Below, one piece after another: positions 7,790-15,644 of a DNA stretch of 64,000 bases (its first letter is position 1; every line of letters starts with the position of its first letter). The stretch comes from Sinohyriopsis cumingii (taxonomy: Eukaryota; Mollusca; Bivalvia; Unionida; Unionidae). The stretch spans positions 62,001 through 126,000 of the forward strand of contig JAPYKE020000538.1 in NCBI GenBank assembly GCA_028554795.2. The letters run 5' to 3'. The notes beneath the pieces were generated by a model. The model was not told the origin of the DNA and did no database searches. It saw only the letters and a program-made list of their open reading frames with translations. Made by a program: the position numbers and the translations under genes.

Positions 7790-8193
7790 TTACATTGGTA
7801 TGCCGACTTCGTCACGCGACGTGTGCACAGGTAACTTCAAGCTGAGGCTCCCCACAGGGGTTTCGTCTATGATCCTCCTAATGTTTTTAATCTTACTAGA
7901 GATCTCGCGGCGTTTTTCATAAAGCTGCCCGAGTTTTTTTCCTATTGTTTCAACGGCAGTGAATAACCCAATGAATACGCTTACGTCATTGCCATACAGG
8001 TTCTCATTAATTGTATGTTGTAATCGTTTTATAAAAGAATACTCGCGGGCTAGCGTAAAACGCCCTCGCTTCGATTGTTCGTTTATAGCCTCATAATCGG
8101 ATAATATTTCCTCGCTGTATCAGATAATACAATTCCTTGATTTTTTAATTTTGAAATCTCAGTTAATATATTATTGATGTCTTGGGAATCCAT
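7790..8193 (-). pseudogene. Frameshifted ~134-codon helical gene upstream of the 314-aa protein
   Basis: An ATG at 8193 opens a frame of ~27 codons starting MDSQDINNILTEIS. It then leaves the long open frame near 8111-8118. From there to the TAA at 7790 a different frame is open for ~107 codons, with charged helical composition ('SKRGRFTLAREYSFIK', then 'KKLGQLYEKRREISSK'). The total of 404 nt is one short of a multiple of three, so one base seems to be missing. Neither half alone has a normal start and stop. I do not recognise the product. It may be a small virion or regulatory protein at the head of the minus-strand block. Codon quality after the break looks preserved, so the lesion may be recent or a sequencing error. 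Confidence 0.62.
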
Positions 8194-8291
8194 ATTCTTA
8201 TAAACATCTTATTTCTAATATCAAAAATTTTAATAAAATTTAAGTTTAAAGTTTAATAAAATTATTGGGGGTCATTTTTGACGTTTTTTGT
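8194..8291. other. AT-rich leader between virion block and repeat hub
   Basis: An AT-rich stretch (poly-T/A, several TTTAATAAAATT runs) upstream of the ATG at 8193. It probably contains the promoter for that minus-strand gene. No ORF is convincing here. Confidence 0.4.
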
Positions 8292-8440
8292 ACTCGAGTG
8301 TTGTGGCAGATTGCAGGCATACATGGACAGTACAATGCCGTAAATCTCCACTCGAGTGTTGTGGCAGATTGCAGGCATACATGGACAGTACAATGCCGTA
8401 AATCTCCACTCGAGTGTTGTGGCAGATTACAGGCATATAC
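8292..8440 (+). repeat. 58-bp tandem repeat, 2.5 copies
   Basis: The unit begins ACTCGAGTGTTGTGGCAG at 8292, 8350 and 8408 (period 58). The first two copies are nearly identical and the third is cut short after ~32 bases. It contains the XhoI-like CTCGAG palindrome. Open frames across it on both strands are by-products of the repeat. It lies in the only long gene-free stretch of the element. Confidence 0.88.
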
Positions 8441-8443
8441 ATA

Positions 8444-8618
8444 TACTTAATTAAGGACATTCACATCTTGGAACCCCTTGGGTGCCTTCGCATCCATCTG
8501 AGCCCAAGGGAACCCCAAAACATACATCTCCGGGAGGGAGGCCTAGGGTGACAAACGTCATCGTAGACCGCCCAGAAGATATGCTTAGGGGACATCACTA
8601 CATGTACTTAATTAAGGA
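8444..8618. repeat. 161-bp segment flanked by 14-bp direct repeats
   Basis: TACTTAATTAAGGA occurs at 8444-8457 and again at 8605-8618. Between them is a GC-richer, gene-free segment with a perfect 8-bp inverted repeat (CCCTTGGG 8475-8482, CCCAAGGG 8503-8510). The layout could be a small insertion with target duplication or part of a regulatory array. A TTTACAAT motif follows at 8627-8634. Confidence 0.6.
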
Positions 8619-8703
8619 TGAATATATTTACAATGAAATGATTGATGGATGATGGGACGGCACAAGACAGCACAAACATAAAACGGCGGGGCGGAACTCT
8701 ACG

Positions 8704-8821
8704 GCCAATTCAACCAATCAAAAGCAACCCAATTAAATTAACCCGGTTGCATGATTGTGAACAAAAGACAACCACACGCCCGGGTCAAGAGCGTGGGTTA
8801 GTTTTGATTAGTTGAATTGGC
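8704..8821. other. Branched inverted repeat, candidate origin or structured RNA
   Basis: Twenty-base arms at 8704-8723 and 8802-8821 are complementary with one mismatch. Inside lie two smaller stems: GCAACC/GGTTGC (8724-8729 and 8745-8750) and AACC-a-CACGC/GCGTGGGTT (8770-8779 and 8791-8799). The fold is a three-way junction, like the T-shape of parvovirus ends. A CTTTCGAAAG palindrome follows at 8821-8830. There is no ORF. It could be a replication origin, a cruciform protein-binding site or an RNA. The structure is seen directly; the role is inference. Confidence 0.5.
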
Positions 8822-8830
8822 TTTCGAAAG

Positions 8831-9102
8831 CCCCAGGCTTATAACGAGTCATCTTATATATAAAGTGACTAATACAGCGGCGTCAGTCACAAGGTGTGTG
8901 TTAATTTGAATTCCCTTGAATCGTTAAACCCTTAAATACTTATTAATGGTGTTTCACGCCATTTAAATGAAACCAAATACTCAAATAAAACATTAAAAAA
9001 AAGAATACAGCTGTTAGATAACAGCGTGTATTTCATTAGTTTTCATCGTAAAATGATTAATTAATCGCAACATTAATTGGACTTCAAGGGACGTAACTCT
9101 TG
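8831..9102. other. Gene-free stretch with TATA-like sequence and hairpins
   Basis: TATATATAAAG at ~8853 is TATA-box-like, reading right. Downstream are GTGAC/GTCAC arms, a hairpin AATGGTG-TTTCA-CGCCATT near 8945-8963 and a perfect GCTGTTA-GA-TAACAGC stem near 9009-9024. The last could end transcripts of the minus-strand HNH gene, whose stop is at 9103. No protein frame is supported, so a small RNA is possible. Confidence 0.4.
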
Positions 9103-9633
9103 TCATGCGACGCTATCACAAAACGAGTTATCTCCCTTTGATGTTATATATGAAAATCGAATTCTGTGACCCGTCTTTTTTGAGATCGCTGTTTTAGTTA
9201 TATTCTCCGCAACATCTCGAACTGATTTACTACAAATATCGAAGTATTTACCAGCCGCATTCATAGAGCGAAATATTTTTTCCTCGTGCGTTGATGTATC
9301 AAATGATTTGACGCCCCTTGCTGCTTTTGAGTACTTACCAGTCTGGCCTTTTTTAATATTTTCACTCTGAGAGATAGCTTGCAGATTACACAGTCTGTTA
9401 TTTTGAGGACATCCATCAATGTGATCAATAACGAGACCGTCATTGATCAATTCGTGGAAACATTCATAGATGATTCTGTGACAGAAATATTTTTTCCCTC
9501 CAGCAGTAAACATTAAATACCCGTGATTGTTTTTCCATCCAACCGGTTTTTTTAGTCTGCGGTTTCTAACAATGCCGTCGCAAGATGCCTCGTAATTGAC
9601 GAGCAGGGGATGCGGCTGAAATTCTTGGTCCAT
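9103..9633 (-). CDS. HNH endonuclease of the NUMOD4/HNH_3 type, 176 aa
   Basis: The N-terminal part ('YEASCDGIVRNRR' then 'KPVGWKNNHGYLM') resembles the NUMOD4-type DNA-binding motif. The nuclease core follows at about residues 50-95: 'CHRIIYECFH', then 'VIDHIDGCPQNNRLCNLQ', carrying the H-N-H pattern (His in CHR, DHIDG, N-x-x-x-NL). The C-terminal part ('SMNAAGKYFDICSKSV') looks like a NUMOD1-type helix-turn-helix. Such enzymes are usually phage or organelle homing nucleases that nick specific DNA sites. In this element it may help recombination, replication initiation or homing. The stop of the zinc-finger gene lies 13 bases upstream of its ATG, so the two probably share a transcript. It is intact. 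Confidence 0.88.
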   Translation of the reverse strand: MDQEFQPHPLLVNYEASCDGIVRNRRLKKPVGWKNNHGYLMFTAGGKKYFCHRIIYECFHELINDGLVIDHIDGCPQNNRLCNLQAISQSENIKKGQTGKYSKAARGVKSFDTSTHEEKIFRSMNAAGKYFDICSKSVRDVAENITKTAISKKTGHRIRFSYITSKGDNSFCDSVA

Positions 9634-9646
9634 TTATATAATAATA

Positions 9647-9961
9647 CTACTTGTCTAATTTATTATTTGGTTTAATTATAAATCTTTCAACATAGTCTTG
9701 GGGGATTTTGATGATTTTGTCTTTGACGGAGTCGGCGGTGGGGTCGATGACGGCGTTTTTTATTCGTTTATCGTAATAACGCTTTAACTCTCTGTATCGC
9801 TTTCCGCCACAATTGATACACAACTGCGATTTTCCTCTTACACCAACGTGACAAACCAAGCACGGGAGGGGGCCAAGAGAACCATTACGAACGCTTTGTA
9901 AATGATACCCGCAGAATTCACCTCTACATGATTTATTGCACGGGGTTATCGACCCAATCAT
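9647..9961 (-). CDS. Small Cys-rich putative zinc-binding protein, 104 aa
   Basis: Cysteines fall in pairs: C8, C12 and C17 with H20 nearby, C34-x2-C37, and C48-x2-C51. This suggests two zinc sites in the first half. The second half is basic and helical (KRYRELKRYYDKRIK). I recognise no family. DNA- or RNA-binding regulation is plausible. The ATG at 9961 lies 60 bases from the divergently transcribed polymerase-fusion gene, so the two may share a control region, which would fit an early regulatory role. Confidence 0.65.
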   Translation of the reverse strand: MIGSITPCNKSCRGEFCGYHLQSVRNGSLGPLPCLVCHVGVRGKSQLCINCGGKRYRELKRYYDKRIKNAVIDPTADSVKDKIIKIPQDYVERFIIKPNNKLDK

Positions 9962-10021
9962 CAGTCATTTGCATTTATTCATTATACTATATTCTTTTAT
10001 TTAAATACTTGTTTTAATTAT
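9962..10021. promoter_or_regulatory. AT-rich divergent intergenic region
   Basis: Sixty very AT-rich bases (TTATACTATATTC, TTTATTTAAATAC) separate the divergent ATGs at 9961 (minus) and 10022 (plus). Both transcripts must start here or just inside. The TATA-like pieces are visible but no motif is certain. Confidence 0.5.
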
Positions 10022-13000
10022 ATGGATGAGTTTGAGAGATTAGCAGTAATTAAGCCCTGGAAAAATATTAAGTTCAATCTCGATAGAGTCCTCAAGGACA
10101 CACCAAAAGCGTTAATAAACGATAAAACCCTGTTGAGTAAAATACGCGATTGTATCAATGAATTCAAACGTGATGGTGCATCTCATAGTTGGTCAACATT
10201 TCGAATTGATGGTGTTGTTGATGCTACCATGAACGACAACCGCGCAGCAACGATAATATCACAACTTGACGGTAAAAGGTATTTCTTCAGAGTAAAATTC
10301 ATTGTCCGGGTGGAATCAGGCGATTGGATCATACGTGATAAATTTGAACCAGTTCTCAGCGACAAGAAAACAGTCATTGTCAGCCGCGACTCCAAGCCGG
10401 GGTTGTTAACCGGAATTGACAGACCATACTATGAACGAGCGTATCCTGAAACAGCAGTTGTTTATGGAATATACCCGTTAAATAAGAAACCTGATATCAG
10501 AAAACTGAAACCGATGAAACAGTCAACGGGGATAAATTGTGTAGCAGAACGAGTAATAGAGCATTTTACAAATGCATGTCGAGGAAACAAATTGACTGAT
10601 TTACGACGTAGCAAAATCAACCAGTGGGAACTAACCGTAAAAGAGCGTGGAGCAACCATCAGCGACATAGCGAGATTAGAAACGTCGTTGAGATTTCCAA
10701 TAACCGTTACAACGATAACCGGTGAAGTATTATACGAATCGAAGTATAAATCAAATGGGGCCCCAATCAAAATTATTGATCATAACGAACACGCATGGAC
10801 GCCCGCGATCACAATATTTCCACGGGATAGAACAGTAAAGTATATACCCGAAGAATTCTCCCGGGATGGTTTTCTCGCGGAGAGGAAACTATTTGATGCT
10901 ATTGCCTACTTGTGTAAAAACGACCCTGTATCAGTGTGGTTACTTCGCAGCGCTGAAAACGATGCGGATACCTTTGATCAGTTTGTAAGACCAAACGGCG
11001 AATTATATCGCACTGAAGCATTTCACAACAGGATGAAAAAAACCGCCATGGAATTTGAAGAGCATGATGAACAACTGCTAACAAATTGTTTTACGATTCC
11101 ATCGGTTGTAGCTCATGTTGCAGCAAGGAAAAATGCGTGGAGACCAACGCGCAAGGAATTTCTGCCGGATGTACAATCCAGTTGTTTGGAATACTATCAC
11201 GGTGGACTATGGAACACTGAATACAACCGCGACGCTATGATCTCGGTTGATATGGTTGCCTGTTATCCAGCGAGTTTTCTCGTGTATGGATCCGCCGCTG
11301 AGTACTTTAGACGATTTGGACACCCCAGTCATGAAATGACTCGTGTTGCTATTAATGGACCACTGCCTGATTTTGATTTAACCGGATTCGCTCGCATAGT
11401 ATCATTTGAATTCGCGGCAGGACTCCATCGCTGTTGCTATATTTGGATCGGTAGACACATGGCTGAAAAGAAGTGGCTGCCAATAGCGCTGCTACGGTAT
11501 ATGATTGATTGTAGCATGCTAGTTTCGTTGATTGTCAGTGACGCGATTATATCATACCGGGCACAGACTGAAGTCTGGTTACCAGAACCGGAGCGTCTAG
11601 ATAGCATAATTGACGAGTCCAGAAAAGACATTGATGCCGACGAGGAATATATCATCGAATGGTCCAGGAGGATATTTAACCAACGAAACCGCGAGGCAAA
11701 AGATCTCGGTAGAAGAATAATTGGTAAGTTCACACAAGGTGGAAAAAACCACGACTACAAACGATATTGCTCACGGCTGATTATAGATGACGCAGAATAT
11801 GATTTCGTAATCAAGGACGCAGTGGCAAAAAATAGATACGTGAACTGCAAAACAGCTTTCTTGTCCAATGGAACGAGGTTGGGTACAGTTGTTACCTACA
11901 GCGATGGAGACAGCCCGGCGTATCCACATTTGAGGGCGTCTATGCTGGGTTATGCCGCTATCAATTTATTCTCGATGATAAATAGATTCCCCGATACCGC
12001 GGTTAGAGTAGCCGTTGATTCATTTTATATTGACGTAAAGTATAAGGGAAACGTAGCCGAGTTTACTAGTCCGGACGAGAGTTGGGGTACATGGAGAATT
12101 AAAAATGAAATACGACGCGATTATTCCCCGTCAGCAGATGTCACCGTTGAGAACAACTACTTACGCGGTGATAAATTGTCAGAATGGTCTAATGCACCAC
12201 CGTGTTCTGATCCAATTTGTAGACACAAAACAGTTTATTTAAGCGGCTGTGGCGGGTCGGGAAAGACGACTCGGGCAATTGAATTATTTCGAACGCGGGC
12301 AAGTATAATCGTGCTTACACCGACCCATAGACTAGCGCGAGAGATAAAACAACGAAATGTTGACGCCGTTACTTATCACAGCTTTTTTCGATACAGCGGC
12401 GGTGAGTGGACTCCTGATCGAATGGGTGAAAAATTTATTCCTGAGGTTATCATCTGGGATGAGATATGTACTGTTTCGTTAGATGTTTTACAAATGTTTC
12501 TTGAGTGGTTGCTGCGCGCGAATACAGCGGTGATCATGTGTGGCGACCATGGCCAACCACCACCATTTGTCGGCGAGGGCCCACATGATTGGTTGAGCGG
12601 GTTTGTGGACTATTATGAAGAAACCGATACTGATTACCGAGCACTTGATGAACAACTGCGCGAGGTTAAGAAATTAATCAGATTACAGCCGGATAGAATT
12701 CAATGTGAAATAATCCGCGAGGTGATTCCGGAAACGCCGTTAAATGAATTCTGGGAAACATGGAAACCAAACGATTTGATTGTAGCGAGTAGAAAGATAG
12801 TCAGAGACACACTTCAGCGGAGGTTGTTTACGTTTCATAAGGAAAAGTTTCCAACGCGCCCAGTGCCGTTATGTTATACACCCGCGGACACACGGCGGCA
12901 GAACATTGAAGTTGAAATCCCGGGCCGGACAGAAAAACAAATTCTCGTGCTGAATGATATCGTGCTCGTTGATATCAGCGTCGTCGAGGACGCGCTACGT

Positions 13001-13486
13001 GCTGATAAATCCCCGTGGACGCTAGGATACGCAACAATACATTCCTCGCAGGGACTAACCATCACGGACACAATTGTTTGGATGGTTGATAATCGCATCG
13101 AATGGTCAAATCTAGTCTATCTTGCAGTGTCCCGAGTACGAAGGATAAATCAGCTTCGAAGAATTGTTATTGACGAAGTCAGTGACGGAGTCACCAACGA
13201 CAACGACATCATCGATGCAAGCGTCATTAATAGAAAACTCTCGGGTTACCCCCAACAGGATAAAAAAAAACAGCGGCGTTTTGATATTGATGCCGAATTA
13301 ATAATTGCGTTACGACAACAACAGAATAATCACTGCGCGAGTTGTAATTGTGTAATGCGCTGGCGTTATTCGGATAAAGACGCTCGCCAATTTACCGTGG
13401 ACAGAATCGATAACAGTCTCGGTCATGTTAAAAACAATGTGAGGTTGACCTGTCTTGAGTGCAATAGACGCAACGGCGCTAGTTAA
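10022..13486 (+). CDS. Replication fusion: family-B-polymerase-like palm, SF1 helicase, C-terminal HNH domain
   Basis: An uninterrupted 1154-aa frame. Residues 1-~380 are unassigned and I see no clear 3'-5' exonuclease motif. The next part has palm motifs of family B polymerases. Motif A is 'SVDMVACYPASF' with Asp410, a motif-B-like 'KDLGRRIIGKFTQGG' covers 560-574, and motif C is 'AVDSFYIDV' with Asp666. The usual D-T-D-S is reduced to A-V-D-S. Then comes an SF1 (Pif1/RecD-like) helicase: Walker A 'GCGGSGKTT' (Lys748), Walker B 'IIWDE' (813-814), 'GDHGQPPP' (841-848), 'HSSQGLT' (1007-1013) and 'AVSRVRR' (1035-1041). The end is an HNH nuclease: C1105-x2-C1108, 'DRIDN' (1127-1131), and C1144-x2-C1147 with 'NRRN'. 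It would copy and unwind the element's DNA. The helicase call is firm and the polymerase call rests on motifs. The stop overlaps the convergent integrase by eight bases. Confidence 0.88.
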   Translation: MDEFERLAVIKPWKNIKFNLDRVLKDTPKALINDKTLLSKIRDCINEFKRDGASHSWSTFRIDGVVDATMNDNRAATIISQLDGKRYFFRVKFIVRVESGDWIIRDKFEPVLSDKKTVIVSRDSKPGLLTGIDRPYYERAYPETAVVYGIYPLNKKPDIRKLKPMKQSTGINCVAERVIEHFTNACRGNKLTDLRRSKINQWELTVKERGATISDIARLETSLRFPITVTTITGEVLYESKYKSNGAPIKIIDHNEHAWTPAITIFPRDRTVKYIPEEFSRDGFLAERKLFDAIAYLCKNDPVSVWLLRSAENDADTFDQFVRPNGELYRTEAFHNRMKKTAMEFEEHDEQLLTNCFTIPSVVAHVAARKNAWRPTRKEFLPDVQSSCLEYYHGGLWNTEYNRDAMISVDMVACYPASFLVYGSAAEYFRRFGHPSHEMTRVAINGPLPDFDLTGFARIVSFEFAAGLHRCCYIWIGRHMAEKKWLPIALLRYMIDCSMLVSLIVSDAIISYRAQTEVWLPEPERLDSIIDESRKDIDADEEYIIEWSRRIFNQRNREAKDLGRRIIGKFTQGGKNHDYKRYCSRLIIDDAEYDFVIKDAVAKNRYVNCKTAFLSNGTRLGTVVTYSDGDSPAYPHLRASMLGYAAINLFSMINRFPDTAVRVAVDSFYIDVKYKGNVAEFTSPDESWGTWRIKNEIRRDYSPSADVTVENNYLRGDKLSEWSNAPPCSDPICRHKTVYLSGCGGSGKTTRAIELFRTRASIIVLTPTHRLAREIKQRNVDAVTYHSFFRYSGGEWTPDRMGEKFIPEVIIWDEICTVSLDVLQMFLEWLLRANTAVIMCGDHGQPPPFVGEGPHDWLSGFVDYYEETDTDYRALDEQLREVKKLIRLQPDRIQCEIIREVIPETPLNEFWETWKPNDLIVASRKIVRDTLQRRLFTFHKEKFPTRPVPLCYTPADTRRQNIEVEIPGRTEKQILVLNDIVLVDISVVEDALRADKSPWTLGYATIHSSQGLTITDTIVWMVDNRIEWSNLVYLAVSRVRRINQLRRIVIDEVSDGVTNDNDIIDASVINRKLSGYPQQDKKKQRRFDIDAELIIALRQQQNNHCASCNCVMRWRYSDKDARQFTVDRIDNSLGHVKNNVRLTCLECNRRNGAS

Positions 13487-14423
13487 GACCACGCGGGGGT
13501 AATTGAGTATCGTCAGGTATCACTTGTAGTTGCTCGCGTGTAAATCCGCGCTGAGGAGCAGTTGAATCCAGTCTGTAGATCGGTGGTCTGCCAGTTGATC
13601 GTGTTATCGTTGATATGTTATGTGTGGTAACACTCCAAATAGGATCGGTAGCCCTTTTTTTACCGCCTTCAAGCTCTCCTGGTTCATACAGATATCTCAC
13701 GGTAACATCGCCGAGAATCGGCTTGGAAACGCTATTTATTTTTGATTTTCCGGGTATATACTCGTATTTAATCGCGTCGCTGGGCTTCATGTTAATTGCT
13801 CGGGTAATCTCGTTATTTAACGCTGCAATTACGCCTGGCAACCTTTTAACCCATTCACGAGATCGTTTTTCTTGGATGAATTCCTTCGCGTATTGATATC
13901 CAAATAACCGTTCAGCGAGAGTCCGATTGAATCGTTCAACAATTGCCTGATCACGATGTAGCGCAGTATGACCTCGTCGTATCGCGACGCTATGATGTTT
14001 CAGCGTTGATAAAACAGCGCCGCGAAATTCACTACCAGGATCAACTTGTAATAGATTTGGCCAGCGCAGAGGACCTCTTTGATAAATTCTTTCAAACGCA
14101 GCGGCTACTTCAGTTGCTGACTTTGTTTTTAACGGCTCCGCTTGTTTGTATCGACTCGCAACATCAACTACGGTTAGCGCGTATTTGTAACCGTTGTCAT
14201 GCGGCAGAAATAGTATATCAGCCTGATGAACTTCATTAGGTACGCTGACATCAAAGCGCGAGAAGTTGATTTGTTTAGGCGGTGGTAGATAGATTTACCA
14301 TATAGCCTGTTTGGATAACCAATTAGCCGCAGTGGCCTTTGTTACCTTTGCAGCGCTTGCAAGCTTACCAATTGCGGCCTTCCCCTTCCAGTATCCTCTC
14401 GGAGAATAATAGATGGATTCCAT
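13479..14423 (-). pseudogene. Polinton RVE (DDE) integrase with one in-frame stop codon
   Basis: From the ATG at 14423 the frame runs 42 codons through a helix-turn-helix-like start ('YYSPRGYWKGKAAIGKL'), then meets TAA at 14295-14297. The same frame then stays open for 271 codons to the TAG at 13479-13481. It holds the catalytic triad: Asp in 'HQADILFLPHD', Asp in 'LLQVDPGSEF' and Glu in 'DQAIVERFNRT', with 34 residues between the second Asp and Glu. The C-terminal beta domain is 'RYLYEPGEL' to 'GFTREQLQV'. The enzyme would join the terminal repeats to host DNA and make the 6-bp duplication. A single nonsense codon is the only defect, so this copy cannot make full integrase unless the stop is read through. 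No later ATG precedes the catalytic core. Confidence 0.88.
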
Positions 14424-14430
14424 GTTGTTA

Positions 14431-14953
14431 TTAATTACCAGCGCCCACCATTAATTTACCTTTCATAGCCGATTTTACCAACCATGAGGCTAATTTTTCT
14501 TTGACGGATTTATCAGGAATAGCATTTAACGCGTGAATTAATTTTACGTCCGCGATATGGCGCTGTTGCAGATCGCTACTTTTGTAAGCAACATCATGAG
14601 CATGACACGCCTTATCGATAGCATTTATTGGGTACTCACCGGGTTTGGGTTGATTTTGATCATCGAGTCTGATATCTAATCGTGTTCCGGGGCCACAGTA
14701 GCTATATCCTGGGAGGTGCTTTTCTCCTGGATACTTTGCCCACGGTGTTCCGGGGAGTTTTGATAACCTGGCTGCAATATCACCTCCTCGCTTTTTTTAA
14801 AACATGCCCGGGTTTAATAGAAATAAATCTAAATTTCTTTGTACCGCATTGTGCACACTTACCAGTAAGGGCCGATCTGTTATTTCTTGTTGTAGCGGTT
14901 GTCATATCATTTGTGCCAGTACGTACTCTACACTTCACACAATATAGATCCAC
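14431..14953 (-). pseudogene. Zinc-ribbon plus parvovirus-type phospholipase A2, frameshifted
   Basis: The first part (from GTG at 14953) has a DUF5679-like zinc ribbon: C-x2-C in 'LYCVKCRVRTGTND' and C-x2-C in 'GKCAQCGTKKFRF'. It stops just past a run of seven A's (minus strand, near 14795-14801). One base later another frame opens with no Met and continues to the TAA at 14431. That part is a phospholipase A2 of the VP1u type: the calcium loop is in 'GYSYCGPGTRLDIRL' and the catalytic 'IDKACHAHDVAY' has the His-Asp pair. In parvoviruses and adintoviruses this enzyme opens the endosomal membrane. The 523-nt span has one base too many, which points to homopolymer slippage. The expected start codon also reads GTG rather than ATG, a possible second defect. 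Confidence 0.8.
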
Positions 14954-14958
14954 AATTT

Positions 14959-15633
14959 ATGTATAGAGATATGAATATAATTGATTTTTCGGCGACTAAA
15001 ACAAGAGAACCAGTTAAGCATGTTGCAGCGTTACCAAACTCGATCCGGATGATTATCATCGGACCATCTGGATCTGGCAAGACGCAATTGTTACTCAATT
15101 TAATAATGAGATGGATGAAGTGGGATAAGTTGTATTTGGTTGCTCCTAGCGTAGATGATCAACGATGCTACGAGGTGTTGAAAGATTTCAACGAGAATGC
15201 ATCAGCGATCGCTAAAAAAAATGTCATCGAGTTTATTACAGATATCAATGATGCACCGGGCATTGATGATATTGATGGCGACGTTAACAATCTAGTCGTG
15301 TACGATGATGTTATGTTAGACAATCAAAAAAACCCAGCTAGGATATTTTCCAGAGGCAGGCATAAAAACACTGACGTGATATATGTCACTCAATGGTATA
15401 CTCAGATTCCAAAAGTAATCAGAGACAACTGTAATATTCTTGCTGTATTCAACGGCGTTGATACACACACGCTACGAAATATTTGGCAGACATGGTGCGG
15501 CGGTGACATGGACTTCAATGTTTTTCGAAACTTTTTTAGTCATGCTCAGTCGACCCCACATGGATTCGTAACGATAAATTTACATGATCCTCGGACACGA
15601 TATCGTATCGGACTTGACCAAATATTCGGTTAG
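14959..15633 (+). CDS. Genome-packaging ATPase, A32/FtsK-HerA type
   Basis: Walker A is 'IIIGPSGSGKTQLL' near the start and Walker B is 'NLVVYDDVML' about 80 residues on. A sensor-like 'VIYVTQWYTQIP' with a glutamine follows. This order and the ~220-aa size match the packaging ATPases of Polintons, virophages and the poxvirus A32 family, which pump DNA into the capsid. The open frame extends upstream to 14899, but the ATG at 14959 or 14971 fits the family better and avoids overlap with the divergent zinc-ribbon/PLA2 gene, whose start is six bases away. The stop falls ~12 bases before the right terminal repeat. It is intact. Confidence 0.9.
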   Translation: MYRDMNIIDFSATKTREPVKHVAALPNSIRMIIIGPSGSGKTQLLLNLIMRWMKWDKLYLVAPSVDDQRCYEVLKDFNENASAIAKKNVIEFITDINDAPGIDDIDGDVNNLVVYDDVMLDNQKNPARIFSRGRHKNTDVIYVTQWYTQIPKVIRDNCNILAVFNGVDTHTLRNIWQTWCGGDMDFNVFRNFFSHAQSTPHGFVTINLHDPRTRYRIGLDQIFG

Positions 15634-15644
15634 TTGTAAATAAT

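Noticed and set aside
8292-8440. CRISPR-like array
   Set aside because: The repeats are directly adjacent with no spacers, and the host is an animal.
8265-8460. Open frames on both strands across the 58-bp repeats
   Set aside because: Repeat-driven frames with no recognisable composition or start context.
14790-14805. Programmed -1 frameshift at TTTTAAAAAAAG in the zinc-ribbon/PLA2 gene
   Set aside because: A slippery-looking TTTAAAA is present, but the PLA2 frame lies at +1, so a -1 slip would not reach it. A one-base insertion in the A-run is simpler.
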